Assembly (NCBI GenBank): GCA_963921195.1 | Contig: OY992536.1 | Coordinates: forward strand, 289,683,530 to 289,747,529 | Direction: 5' to 3' | DNA: 64,000 nucleotides | Source of the DNA: Pegoplata infirma | Taxonomy: Eukaryota; Arthropoda; Insecta; Diptera; Anthomyiidae | Part shown: positions 11,253 to 21,771 of the stretch, piece after piece | Layout of the letters: each line of letters opens with the position of its first letter | How positions within the stretch are numbered: the first letter of the stretch is position 1 | The notes under the pieces: model-generated | The model's input: the letters and a program-made list of their open reading frames with translations, nothing else | What the model was told of the DNA's origin: nothing | The model's database searches: none | Made by a program: the position numbers and the translations under genes

Positions 11253-13625
11253 TAGGGCAAGTACTTTCATGCATCTAAAAAACGAAAATATGTGCCTATA
11301 ATATGCGTCTAAAAATCCAAAATATGCACTAAAAACTTCAAAAATATGCATCTAAAAATGATTTTTTTTACTAAAAAAATAATTTGTCAACATAAATTAG
11401 GATCTGTCAAATACTTTGAAACCCTCGACAATTCTTAAACATTTTTTATTGAGTGGAACAATTTTTAATTAGTAAAATATTTTTTTGCTTAAGAAGTTTT
11501 TTCTTTGAGTCACCAAATATTTCTGAAGAAAAAAATTTTATAAAAGAAAAATAATATTTATTTTTCAATACTTTTTGTTCTTTATTCTAAAAAAAATATT
11601 TTTAAAATATTTTTTTTTTCCCTTTTTTCGGAGTTTTACGATTTTTAAGTCTAAAAATTAACTCAAAATCAAAATACCTCACCCTAACTCTAATCAAAAT
11701 AAAAACGCAATTTCCTGTAAAAAAATCTTAAATTCGAAAACATTTTTTTTCCTACGAATTAGTAAAATGTCTCAGAATAGAGACATTTTTAATAGGAAAC
11801 ATTTCTCAGAATCTAAAAATTATACTTTTAGAATCCATTTTCTTTAAAAAATGCGTTAGAATATGATTTTTATAAATAAATATATTTTTGTATAAGAAAT
11901 AGGCGATTGGTTTTGAATTTTCCTAAGGACGCACATTGGTTCCAATTCAAAATCTAGCTGGACAAAAGTCCAAAAATTAGTGTCCTTAAAATTGGGAATT
12001 ATTAGTGCTAGGGGCAAGCTAAGGGTGTGTTCTGATCAAACTAATAACCATTTTTTTGAATTAGGTCTTTAACCTTGTTAAATATGCGAATGAAATAACA
12101 TTTTTGGTATCAAATATTTAAAAAAATAATATATGTATATATAAGTGTTCAACTAATAACATCATATTATCCATGTTACATCAATGGTTTCAAAACGGTT
12201 TATGTACAAGAAAGCTACAGATTTATACTTATTCTGGACATTAATAAGAAATTTATTATCGATCTTCTTCTTAAATTTTTTGTACTTTGAAGTATGGTCA
12301 ATAATAACAATATTTTTGAGGACTTATGAAACTTCCACAGCTTGCCAAAACCGAATCCAGGCATATCATGTCGAATTACTACATACAACTTATAGGTAAT
12401 TTATTACTGAACGTTGTCATGCAGACATTTCTTGCAGGTTTTTGCAAGTTTAAAATTAATCACAGTTTATATGAAAATAGATTTTCGCCAAAATTCTTTT
12501 TTCTAAATAAAGTATCGAATTTTTGTAAGTTTTTTATAACTTTTAAGTATTATTATTATGCTTAGCTTAAATAAAGCATTAAATGTGATGTTTCCTATTA
12601 AACCGCGGCCAAAGACACACTTCTACTAAATTCAAAAATGTCCGTCCGTCTGTCCGTCTGTCCGTCTGTCCGTCTGTCCGTCTGTAGAGGACACCATACA
12701 GTCCAAAATAAAAGAGCTAGACTTCCGAAGTTTGGCACGAATATGTCTTATATTCCTAGGCAGGTTAAGTTCCGAAATGGATAAAATCGGACCAAGGGGA
12801 AAAAAGCTCCCCCTTGGAGAACTAAACCAACCTAATAAAAATCGCATTTTTTGCAGGTTTTTTTGTACTTTTGCTAAGCAAATGCAACATTCCTCTCTCA
12901 GATGAAGTTCGAAATCGCAAGGGGAAGGTGCTCCCTAACGTCTCCCACCAACCCCCCCCCCCCCAAAAAAAAAACGGTTCTGGATTTTTTTTATATTGTT
13001 TTTTTTTTTACATTTTGGAGGGTATAAAAGATTCGGCACAGCAGAATGTAACACTCTTACTGGTTTTTTATTTTTTTCTTACATTTTGGAGGGTATAAAA
13101 GATTCGGCTTAGCCGAATTTAACGCTCTCACTTGTTTTTTTCAATTACACTTCTCGACAAAATTTTTTTTTTTTTTTTAGAGATTACAAAATTTTCAAAA
13201 AATAAGTTTTTGCATTTCATATTTCTGTTCTGCATATAAACCATTTTTGTCATTAATTAATTACTGAAATTAGAAAAAATTAAAAAATTGTCGATTAGTG
13301 TAATCGACTTAGAAAAATTTAAACATGTTTTTTGAACTCAGCGACCCCAAAAACATATAAAACGATGATAAAATAATTTTGTCCAGCTAGATTTGGACTT
13401 GGAACCACTGTGGGACGTTTTGAAAAAATATTGATGAAATTAAAAAAAAGTCCAAATTATAAGAAAATATGCAAAAATATGCATTTATACCAAAATATGC
13501 AAAAATATGCAACTACAAATCAATGCCATTTTATTGCAAATTCATTGATTCGGATAGATATTTAATTTATGTTATGTTTACAATGCTGAGTAAAAATATG
13601 CATTTTCATGAAAGTACTTGCCCTA
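11253..13625. mobile_element. hAT-like element with ATATGCA arrays (level 4 of the nest)
   Basis: The ends are TAGGGCAAGTACTTTCATG and CATGAAAGTACTTGCCCTA, a perfect 19-bp inverted repeat. The 8-bp TSD ATAATAAC is exact at 11245-11252 and 13626-13633. AAAATATGCA-type words cluster next to both ends (11290-11360 and 13460-13610). An internal pair, AATCTAGCTGGAC (about 11955) and GTCCAGCTAGATTTGG (about 13381), is inverted. No transposase frame was recognised; 12100-12600 is the least repetitive part and holds only short ORFs without recognisable motifs. Confidence 0.7.
12638..13138 (+). mobile_element. 5'-truncated HINE-b with two tandem 3' ends (level 5 of the nest)
   Basis: The copy starts inside the microsatellite core (GTCC/GTCT units, 12638-12686), then follows the HINE-b body (ACAGTCCAAAATAAAAGAGC, CCTAGGCAGGTTAAGTTC). 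It has two consecutive 3' termini. The first, at about 13009-13064, is TACATTTTGGAGGGTATAAA with the TTCGGC hairpin, and ends CTTACTGGTT. The second, at 13080-13138, repeats the same block and ends CTCACTTGTT. The duplicated terminus suggests read-through or re-use of an alternative 3' end. Confidence 0.6.
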
Positions 13626-14389
13626 ATAATAACATATAAAATTTTTAAAACAAATGTTTAAGGTTTAGGTTTGGAACTTAAAAAAAAAAAAAATTTCTGG
13701 ACTTAGAAAAATTTTCAAAAGTTATATCAAATTATATATAAAGGACTTAGATTTTTTTTTTTTTAATTTTACTCATATAAGATTACATATGATTCAGAAA
13801 AAAGTTGCATAAAGTTTTATATAAAATTTCTTCAAATATTTTGTTATATTAAATTATATAAAAAAACAGACAGAATTTTATATTTCATATGTAATTATAT
13901 AAACTAACTTTAATCATATGTTATTATGTATAACTTAACATTTTCTTTTATATAATTTTATATAAGAAAAAAATACGAAGTGTAAATATATATAATCTTA
14001 TATGATAGCAAAACAATTTACGTATAAATTTATCAAATAATATATGTTTATATAAAAATAAGTAAAATTATATATAATCTTTTTTACTCGGGTTTTTTAT
14101 TTAATACTACCAGAAATTAGGAATTTTAAAGTATTTTTAGATTTTGTCAGTTAAAGAAAAAACCCGGTTAACCGGTTTTTTTATTCCGGTTTAACCGAGA
14201 AAACCGGTTAACCGAAAAAGCTGATTTTCGGTTAACCGTGAAACCGGTTTTCCAAACTGTCGGTTTTTTATAAACACTATGTACATTTGATAAACAAATG
14301 GAAAATTTTTATGCGAAAAGCTTTGACTTGGTGAAAAAGTAGTTTTGGTAAAAAATATTATTTTTTTTCACGAAAAACAAAATTATGTT

Positions 14390-14951
14390 AGAAAAAAATT
14401 AATGAACTCAAAATTTTTGGTGAAAAAAAAAAATTTGATGAAAAATGTTTTTGATGAATTTTTTGATAAAAAGGAAATTTTTTTGATGTAAAAACAAATT
14501 GATGAAAAAAAATTATGAATTTTTTTTTTTTTGGTGAAAAAAAATTGATAGTAAAAAATTTGATGAAAAAAAATTGATGAAAAAATATGATAAAAAAAAT
14601 TTCCAAAAAAAAAAAATTATGAAAAAAAAAATTATAAAAAAAAAATTAATGAAAAAAAAATTGATGAAAAAAAAAATTTGATGAATAAAAAAAATTTGAA
14701 GAAATTAAAATTTGATGGAAAAAAAATTTATGAAAAAAAAAATTGATAAAAAAAAATGATAAAAAAAAAAGTTTGATGAAAAAAAAAGTTTGATAAAAAA
14801 AAAAAATTTATAAAAAAAAAAATAATATGAAAAAAAATTGATGAAAAAAAAATTTGATGAAAAAAATTAATGAAAAAAAATTTTTGATGAAAAAAAAATT
14901 TGATAAAAAAAATTTATGGAAAAATAAGTTTGATAAATCAAAATGATGAAA
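14390..14951. repeat. A-rich (GATGAAAAAAAA)n degenerate array of HINE-d
   Basis: About 560 bp of units such as TTTGATGAAAAAAAA, 13-18 bp long, with variable A-run length. It is the reverse-complement form of the (T)nCATCAAA arrays at 295, 5340, 26140, 33800, 34280, 46230 and 47420. Long reading frames here are low-complexity Phe/Lys-rich shadows and not genes. Confidence 0.7.
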
Positions 14952-15943
14952 AACAAGTAGAAAAGTTAAATTCGACTTTGCCGAATCTATGAATACCCTC
15001 CACAATGCATTTTTTTTAAAGGGTAGTACATTTTTTAATGTGAAAAACTTAACAATTTTGATTAGAAATATTTTATTTTGAGTAAAAAACTCTTTTTTTG
15101 TATTTTTTTTTTTTTTTTAAAGAAAAATTATTAATTTTTTTTTTTTGAGTGTAAATTTTTTTTCGAGTGTAATGTTTTTTATACTGTAAAAATATTTCTT
15201 ACACAAAATATTGTCATTTTTGTAAAAAAAAATTTTTTTTTGTGTAAATTTTTTTTTGAGTGTAAAATTTTTTTGAGTGTAAAATTTTTTTTGAGTGTAA
15301 AATTTTTTTCGAGTGTAATTTTTAAGTTACCAATGCTTTTAAAACTAAACAAATTTAAAAACCATTGCTTTAAAATTAAACAAGTTTGAAAAGCATTGTT
15401 TAGTTACCACCAATGCTTTTAAAACTTGTTAAAACAAATGGCATTTTAGATTAAACTAACCTGAAATTCAAGGTTTTGCTTATAACTTTTGAACCACTGG
15501 ACCGATTGAGCTTAAATTTAAAACCAATCAGACCCGGGGAACGGCAAAGATACGTGCCAAGCTTCAGTAGTCTCATTATTGTTTTTCGAAAGTTATCGTG
15601 TTTTTTATCTCGTAAATTCGCGAAATACCCTTGCCGAAATTTACTCTTTTGCTCATAACTTTTGAACCACTGGACCGATTTGGCTGGATTGCAATACCAA
15701 CCTGACCATGTAAATGACAAACATATATGCCAAACTTCAGTAGCCTCTGTAAAGTCTTTCAAAAGTTAGCGTGTTTTCTACGGACAGACAGACAGACGGA
15801 CGGACGGACGGACGGACGGACGGACATCGCTAGATCGACTTAAAATCGATCGAGGATCATAAATATATATACTTTATGGGGTCCTAGACCAATATTTCGA
15901 GGTGTTACAAACGGAATGACAAACTTATATATAAAAAGGTATG
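14952..15943 (-). mobile_element. HINE-a copy inserted in the HINE-d A-rich array
   Basis: On the minus strand the 3' end is at the left: AACAAGTAGAAAAGTTAAAT, the hairpin with GACTTTGCCGAATC and ATACCCTCCACAATG. The GGAC/AGAC form of the microsatellite core is at 15783-15828, and the CTTTATGGGGTCCTAGACC block at 15877-15900. The 5' terminal hairpin is missing (ends near 15943). A stretch at 15115-15320 repeats TTTTTTTGAGTGTAAAA at about 17-bp spacing. Confidence 0.65.
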
Positions 15944-16292
15944 AAAAAAAGTTTGATGAAAAAAAAAATTTGAAGGAAAAAAAAAAATTTGATGGAAACA
16001 AAAAGAAATTTGATGATAAAAAAAAAATTTGATGAAAACAAAAATTTTTTTTTGTTGAAAAATAATTATGTTACTTTTTATTCACCAGCTGGTTAAAAAC
16101 GGTTTGATGCACCACGAGGTGAATTATTATCCAAGTTACAAACCCAAGTTATTAAAATTTTTGTTTTCAAGAAAATGAAAATAGTCATTCTCGTTTTCTT
16201 TTTCGTTAATTGTTAGCTTATATAGTAAAACTGAGGTGGCGTCCTGCAACTTTTTTAAAATTAGACACCATCCTAAAAACATTATCATGTTA

Positions 16293-17936
16293 AAAAGTGT
16301 TAAATTCGAGCACAGTGTTATTATTATAATTATAATAAAAGTTCACCAACTTCAAATGCGTGTAAAAAAATCCAAAGCTGAACTAAAAAAAGCCTTGAGG
16401 ATTTTGTTATGGAATATGTCAATTTTCATTTGCTTTTGGTTGCATTCCATTCCGGTTTTAATTGTTGCACTGTGTAATTGGTAAAAATATAGTAAAATTG
16501 CAAGGAATTTTTGTCAAAAAATAAAAATAACAAGTTTTTCTTGTCGTTTTTTTTTGTGTAATATTTGTAGAAAATGAATATTAAATTGTATCGATTTCAT
16601 ATTTTTTAATATTTTTGGAAATTTTTTGCTGTTATTGAAGCGAAATATTTTCTAAAAATAATGTCAAAAAGATTTTGCTCGGATTTAAACAAAATTGTAC
16701 TAAGGTTTAACTGTCTATTTATAAAAAAAAGCGTGTACTGCATTTGGTTTAAAAAAAATCGTGAATGTGGGCGTTTGTTATTTGTGTGTTTGTTAGTCTT
16801 TAAATACAAAAGTCTTAAAACATTTAGGTTGACTTCAATTTTACAAATTGTCGTGTTTTCCTTTTTTCCATATTATATCCCTCCTTGCCGTTTTACTTTA
16901 TCATTTTAAACGAATTTTACGTCAATTTATTTGTGTGCTCGCCTGATATGCTCCTGCAGGTTTTTTTTTATATTTTTTGTATATTTTCTGTGTATAAAGA
17001 CTCTTATGGAGGTTTCTAGAGTAAGTCATACGCGACCTTTTGATTATATTAAAAGCACATCATTTGATTGGAATTTGTGTGAAATTTTTTGTCTTTCACA
17101 CAAACCAAAATATTTGATTATAGTCAGAGTTATGGTGGTTGGAATTTTTGATGTTGAAGACGTAGAACAGAAAATGAAAAAAGTAACTTAATCAGTTTTT
17201 AAATAATAATACAATTTGGGGGATAAAATTCCATAGCATACGAAATGGAAAAAAATATATAAATTTTTATGCAAAGGAATGTGGCAAATTTAAAGAATTT
17301 ATTTTACTGTAATTATGATATTATTAAATTTCTATATTTTTTTTTTGTTTAATTTTTTATTTTAAAGAATTTTAAAAATTTTTTAGAAGCTGAACTAAAT
17401 TTAACAGAAGTTAAAAAAAATGAATTGTTCAATACATAAATACTTTTTAATACATTTTTTACATTTATCTGATTAGTTTTAATAGTCAAACATGTGTTTT
17501 TTTTTAGCTTTTTCTTATTTTTCCTCTCAACATATTGACACTGTCTCGTGATTTATGTTTAAAAATAGTTTTTCGTTTTCCGCTACTTTTTATAAATGTT
17601 CAAATAAAATCGAATAAATTTCTAAAAATAAAAAAAACAAATTAAAATAAATAAAATTCATGGTCATGTGAATGAGGCAGAAAGCCCCCGATAAAGAATA
17701 CATAAAATAATCGTGTAAAATTAAATGGTCGTGTTAATTGTTTAGAGAAAATTATAAAATTTAAAATTAAGCAAAAGATAAAAAGGAATGCAAAAAAAAA
17801 CAATTAATTATTTTTTTTTTTTTTAATATCAACAAAGTACTACCTACAAGGGAGGTCTTTCATTGGATATATAGCGATTTTCATGAAATTTGGATGAGTT
17901 TTTCAGAACCAAATTTCATTACCTGCATGTTTTTAT
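16293..17936. other. Non-coding AT-rich interval, no gene seen
   Basis: Only short ORFs without recognisable motifs occur. No repeats shared with the rest of the window were noticed, so this may be older intergenic or intronic sequence. It is one of the few stretches here with little obvious transposon content. Confidence 0.5.
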
Positions 17937-18582
17937 TATACCCTCCACTCTAGTGATAGAGGGTATATATAAGTTTGTCATTCCGTTTGTAACACATTGA
18001 AATATTGGTCTAGGACCCCATAAAGTATATGAGGCATTCCACACCAAATGTTCAGCAAAAAAAAAGTGATGTCGTGTCAATATGAAATCAATTGCAGAGT
18101 ATTCGCCCTTAGGTCACTATTAAATAACAAAAATAAAATTTCAGTTTTTTCAAAAAGTGGGCCTTGGAGGCATGGTCAAAAATTGAAAATTTCAGCATTT
18201 TTTGCCTAAGTATCTTTATTTCAATATTTATGCCAATGAAATGAAACACAGTGATGTCTTTAAAATAAAAGTTTTTTATAGATTTTTGTATGGGCTATCG
18301 ATTAAAAAAATAAAAAATGGAAAATTTTCAGAAGAAGTTCTGAATATTTTAAATTTAAATTTAAACTTTATTTATCAAAAAACATGCCACAATTTTATTT
18401 CTTTTTTAAATGTTCAAAAATTAGTTAAGGTGTATATCTATCCGTTCTGAAATTTTCAGAGATGCATTTTTCCTTGTTTTCGAGAAAAAAAATGTTGAAC
18501 ATTGCACTATGCTTATAATTTACAATAATGGGGTATATTACGTATGCGAATGAGTAATATTAACTCGTAAAAACATTTAAAA

Positions 18583-18839
18583 TAGAGATGTGATCGTGGG
18601 TAAGTTGTTTTTTTACCATCACGCTCTCTCACCAAGGAAATTATTTTAATCACGCATGCTCATTTATTTTTCTCACGCTCAGTCACGCTCACGTGAGTAT
18701 CGTGCACGTGACAAAATTTTTTTCAACTCACGTGAGCGTACGTGAACGTGAGGAAAATGAAAAATCATGCGTGATTAAAACTTTTTCTTCGTGAGCGTGC
18801 GTGATCGTCAAAAAAAACTCACCCACGAAAACATCTCTA
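18583..18839. mobile_element. 257-bp TAGAGATG hAT-like MITE at the foldback centre
   Basis: The ends TAGAGATG...CGTGGGTAAG and CTCACCCACG...CATCTCTA are inverted. The interior is packed with CACGTGA, GTGAGCGT and CGTGAGT words on both strands. The flanks are ATTTAAAA and TTTTAAAT; they agree at 6 of 8 positions, but they are also each other's reverse complement because the host is a palindrome, so the TSD is ambiguous. It belongs to the same group as 21255-21771 and 22956-23423. Confidence 0.55.
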
Positions 18840-19173
18840 TTTTAAATGATTTTTAAGAGTTAATATTACTCATTCGCATACGTAATATATCCCATTATTG
18901 TAAATTATAAGCATAGTGCAATGTTCAACATTTTTTTTCTCGAAAACAAGGAAAAATGCATCTCTGAAAATTTCAGAAAAGATAGATATACAACTTAACA
19001 AATTTTTGAACATTTAAAAAAGAAATAAAATTGTGGCATGTTTTTTGATAAATAAAGTTTAAATTTAAATTTAAAATATTCAGAACTTCTTCTGAAAATT
19101 TTCCAATTTTTATTTTTTTAATCGATAGCCCATACAAAAATCTATAAAAAACTTTTATTTTAAAGACATCACT

Positions 19174-20275
19174 CACGGTGCCCTGGAGAGGATTTAAATA
19201 AAATTTTGGTGTTACTCAAATTTTTAAGCGGATTATGTTTTTGGACTATAAAAGAAAGAAAATGACCCAAAAAAGAAAAAAAAGTACTAGGCGCTTTTTT
19301 TTTTTGGCGGGCAAAAAGATGAATTTCAAAAAACAAAAAAGAATTTATTCTTTCAAATGCATTAAAAATTTTTTAAACAGATGTAAATTCATCACATATT
19401 CACTTGTCAGTGAGATTTAAATATATATGTGACATATTTTTTCAGATATGAGACTTAAAAGAATAATTTCACTATTTAGTGAGACTAAATCAAATTTCTT
19501 CTTTAATTTAATGAAAGTTTTAACTCTAGCAGTTACGACACATTTAATATTGATCCTGTTTCTAGATCTTGAAGGGGGGAAGTTACCCCAACAATACAAA
19601 CAAAATTTACAAAGAATTTTTTGCGAAATAAACAAAATTAAAAAAGGATATTAGGTCCATCCATAAGTTTCGCAATAAACAAATAGTCCAAACCACTTTC
19701 TGTATCTCTTTTTAAACTACTTACTTTATTTTACTCTTCGTTAGGCATTGCAAACACATTTTTAATGATTTTTACTATCGTTTTCTGATTTTTCTTAGTT
19801 TTGAAAAAACATTTTAACAAAAAAGTATTAATTCTTTTAAAGTTATATGACTCTCTAAGGTCTAAACTGAGGAAACTTTGTGTTCAGCTGTCCGTCTGAG
19901 TAGTACACTGAAAACTTTTAAGAACTTACATTTATAAATAATTTACAAGGACATATTTCATTTAGTTTCAATTAATAGTGAAATTATTCTTTTAAGTCTC
20001 ATATCTGGAAAAATATGTTACATATATATCTAAATCTAACTGATAAGTAAATATGTGATGAATTTACATACGCATATACAAATTTTAATGCATTTGAAAG
20101 AATAAATTCTTTTTTGTTTTTTTTAAATTCATCTTTTTGCCCGCCAAAAAAAAAGCGCCTAGTACTTTTTTTTTTTTTTTGGCTCATTTTCTTTCTTTTG
20201 TCTTCTAAAAACATAATCCACTTAAAAATTGGAGTAACACCAACATTTTATTTAAATCCTATCCAGGGCACCGTG
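19174..20275. mobile_element. CACGGTGCCCTGG foldback element with 4-bp TSD
   Basis: The termini CACGGTGCCCTGG and CCAGGGCACCGTG are perfectly inverted and continue into arms of about 300 bp (19174-19480 and 19970-20275) that share GTACTAGGCGC, GGCGGGCAAAAAGATGAA and CAGATATGAGACTTAAAAGA. The 4-bp CACT occurs on both sides (19170-19173 and 20276-20279). The uninterrupted sequence is present in the other arm of the host foldback, which confirms the duplication. Ends starting CAC with 4-bp TSDs are known from Chapaev-type CMC elements; that assignment is inference. Confidence 0.65.
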
Positions 20276-21254
20276 CACTGTGTTTCATTTCATTGGCATA
20301 AATATTGAAATAAAGATACTTAGGCAAAAAATTATGAAATTTTCAATTTTTGACCATGCCTCCAAGGCCCACTTTTTGAGAAATCTTAAATTTTATTTTT
20401 GTTATTTAATAGTGCCCTAAGGGCGAATACTTTGCAAATGATATCCTATTGAAACCACCATGGTTTTTCTGTAGTGGAACAGTTGGTGTGGAATGACTCA
20501 TATATATTCATGATCCTCGATCGATTTTAAGTCGATCTAGCGATGTCCGTCCGTCTGTCCGTCCGTCCGTCCGTCTGTCTGTCTGTCTGTCCGTCCGTAG
20601 AAAACACGCTAACTTTTGAAAGGCTGCTGAAGTTTGGCATATATGTTTGTCATTCGGCTTGTCAGGTTGGTATTGCATTTCAGCCAAATCGGTCCAGTGG
20701 TTCAAAAGTTATGAGTAAAAAGGTAAGGGTACCTCAAAATTGTTTGGGTATTTCACACAACAAAAATGGTATAACTTGACATCTGTTCAATGAATATGAA
20801 CGAAACTTGGTATATGTTGTTATTTTGTCATTTCTAACCCACACACAAAATGTGGGCGGAAGTGGACAATGGGGCGTGGCACCTGTAGTGTTGCCCAAAA
20901 TTTTTAAAATGCTTTATCTCAAGTAATAGTAAATATATTTGAACAAAATTTAATATTGGTACATATTTTATTGTTCTCTACGTTTTTCTGATCATTTTGG
21001 TATTAAATATGGCAAAATCGGTCAAGGAGTTAAGAAGTTATATGAGTTTTAATAAATTCCACGTGGTTTAATTTTTTTGTTATTTGATTGCATTTGTATT
21101 ATCGTTGTTATTGTAGTTTATTCAAAAAAAAAAAACCCGCTATTTTTTTTTTGTTTTTGTATGTCAATATATTGAGGTGAGTTTAAATATAAACAACGCC
21201 ATTTTATTGTTGATGTTGTTGCAGTTTTTGTCATACAGTAAAGATCATAGAGAA

Positions 21255-21771
21255 TAGAGATGCGCGCGTGACACGAATTTTTCGTGATTCACGTGATTCA
21301 CGCGTGATCGTGAGTGAAATTCATTTTTACTCACGTGATCGTGAGTGCGCGTGATTATAAAATATTGTTTCGTGCGTGAGCGTGCGTGAGTAATTTTTTT
21401 TTCGTGAGTTTGCGTGATTGTTTTGTGATGTTTGAAACAGAAAACGAGTAAAAAAAGCGTCATTATATTGAATTTAGAGGGTAATTAATACAAAATTGTG
21501 ATTTAAATAAATTTTTATTGTTGTTTTAAGAAAATTAAATACTTTTTGGCCAAGAAATCTAAAAAAGTAAAAAAAAATTGCGTATTTCAATTTCGTGAGT
21601 CTTCGTGAGCGTGATTATTTCGTGAGCGTGAGAAGAATTTTAGTTACTCACGTGAGCGTGCGTGAACGTGAGCAGAAAAAATAATTTCGTGCGTGATCGT
21701 GCGTGAGCAATATTTTTATTTCGTGAGCGTGAGCGTGCGTGAGTCAAAATTCACTCACGCGCCCATCTCTA
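21255..21771. mobile_element. 517-bp hAT-like MITE packed with GTGAGCGTG words
   Basis: The ends TAGAGATGCGCGCGTGA and TCACGCGCCCATCTCTA are inverted with one mismatch. The 8-bp TSD ATAGAGAA is exact at 21247-21254 and 21772-21779. TAGAGATGG-type ends plus 8-bp TSDs are typical of hAT elements. CACGTGA, GTGAGCGTG and CGTGCGTGAG words occupy about 100-200 bp at each end, with an AT-rich centre at 21470-21590. It lies in the expanded HINE-a. Confidence 0.7.

Larger units (their letters stand above)
10942..14092. mobile_element. CCCGAG element, ATATAA-rich (level 3 of the nest)
   Basis: The termini are CCCGAGTAAAAAAGATTA and its inverted partner ending TTTTTTACTCGGG, flanked by TT on both sides. 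The interior next to each end is made of ATATAA/TTATAT words, as in AATTATATAAA. Most of the length is the inserted 11253-13625 element, so the original was about 0.8 kb. A right-end relic of the family is at 59067-59265. Superfamily is not assigned. Confidence 0.6.
9881..14279. mobile_element. hAT-like element with AACCGGTT-rich ends (level 2 of the nest)
   Basis: The ends are AAGTGTTTATAAA and TTTATAAACACTA, flanked on both sides by an exact 8-bp TGTACATT (9873-9880 and 14280-14287). The 8-bp TSD points to hAT. Subterminal regions 9893-10020 and 14160-14270 carry repeated AACCGGTTAACCGG words. Everything from 10259 to 10682 and from 10942 to 14092 is later insertion, so the original element was under 1 kb. 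Relics of the same AACCGG family lie at 51297-51370 and 53410-53490. Confidence 0.65.
9586..16292 (+). mobile_element. HINE-d copy opened by a nested stack and a HINE-a
   Basis: The left part 9586-9880 is a plus-strand HINE-d: AAAATGCCTGCGAATTTTG, the CTTGCCCAAAACATTAAATC block, ATCGAGGACCCCATT and TATAACACTCTCACTTGTTT. It continues at 14280 with GTACATTTGATAAACAAATG, the GGTGAAAAAGTAG block and A-rich GATGAAAAAAAA arrays (14390-14950, 15940-16060). It then shows TTATTCACCAGCTGG, ACGAGGTGAATTATTATCC and GAGGTGGCGTCCTGCAAC, which match the other ends at 25925 and 46050. The two halves are contiguous once the 9881-14279 and 14952-15943 insertions are removed. Confidence 0.6.
18031..20499. mobile_element. 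Foldback element with GAGGCATTCCACACCAA ends
   Basis: The ends GAGGCATTCCACACCAA and TTGGTGTGGAATGACTC are inverted with one mismatch and flanked by ATAT. The left arm 18031-18582 is complementary to the right arm, which is split into 18840-19173 and 20276-20499 by the 19174-20275 element. Landmarks present in both arms are GGGCCTTGGAGGCATGG, ATTTATGCCAATGAAATGAA, TGGGCTATCGATT and AACATGCCACAATTTTAT. A 257-bp hAT-like element sits exactly in the centre. A half-copy ending TTTGGTGTGGAATGCCTCA is at about 23740-23983. Confidence 0.65.

Noticed and set aside
14388..15005. Phe-rich ORFs in T-rich arrays (also 26140-26379, 46231-46603, 47317-47691)
   Set aside because: They are translations of (T)nCATCAAA low-complexity DNA with no other coding signature.
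15451..15762. ORFs of about 100 codons in HINE-a (15451-15762 minus, 49867-50229 plus, 41674-42000 plus) that resemble one another
   Set aside because: The similarity follows from being the same non-coding repeat; frames break differently in each copy, for example by frameshifts in 27600-27900.
18202..18450. Paired ORFs at 18202-18450 (+) and 18973-19176 (-) with nearly the same protein sequence
   Set aside because: They are the two arms of the 18031-20499 foldback read on opposite strands; similarity is due to the palindrome and composition is AT-shadow.
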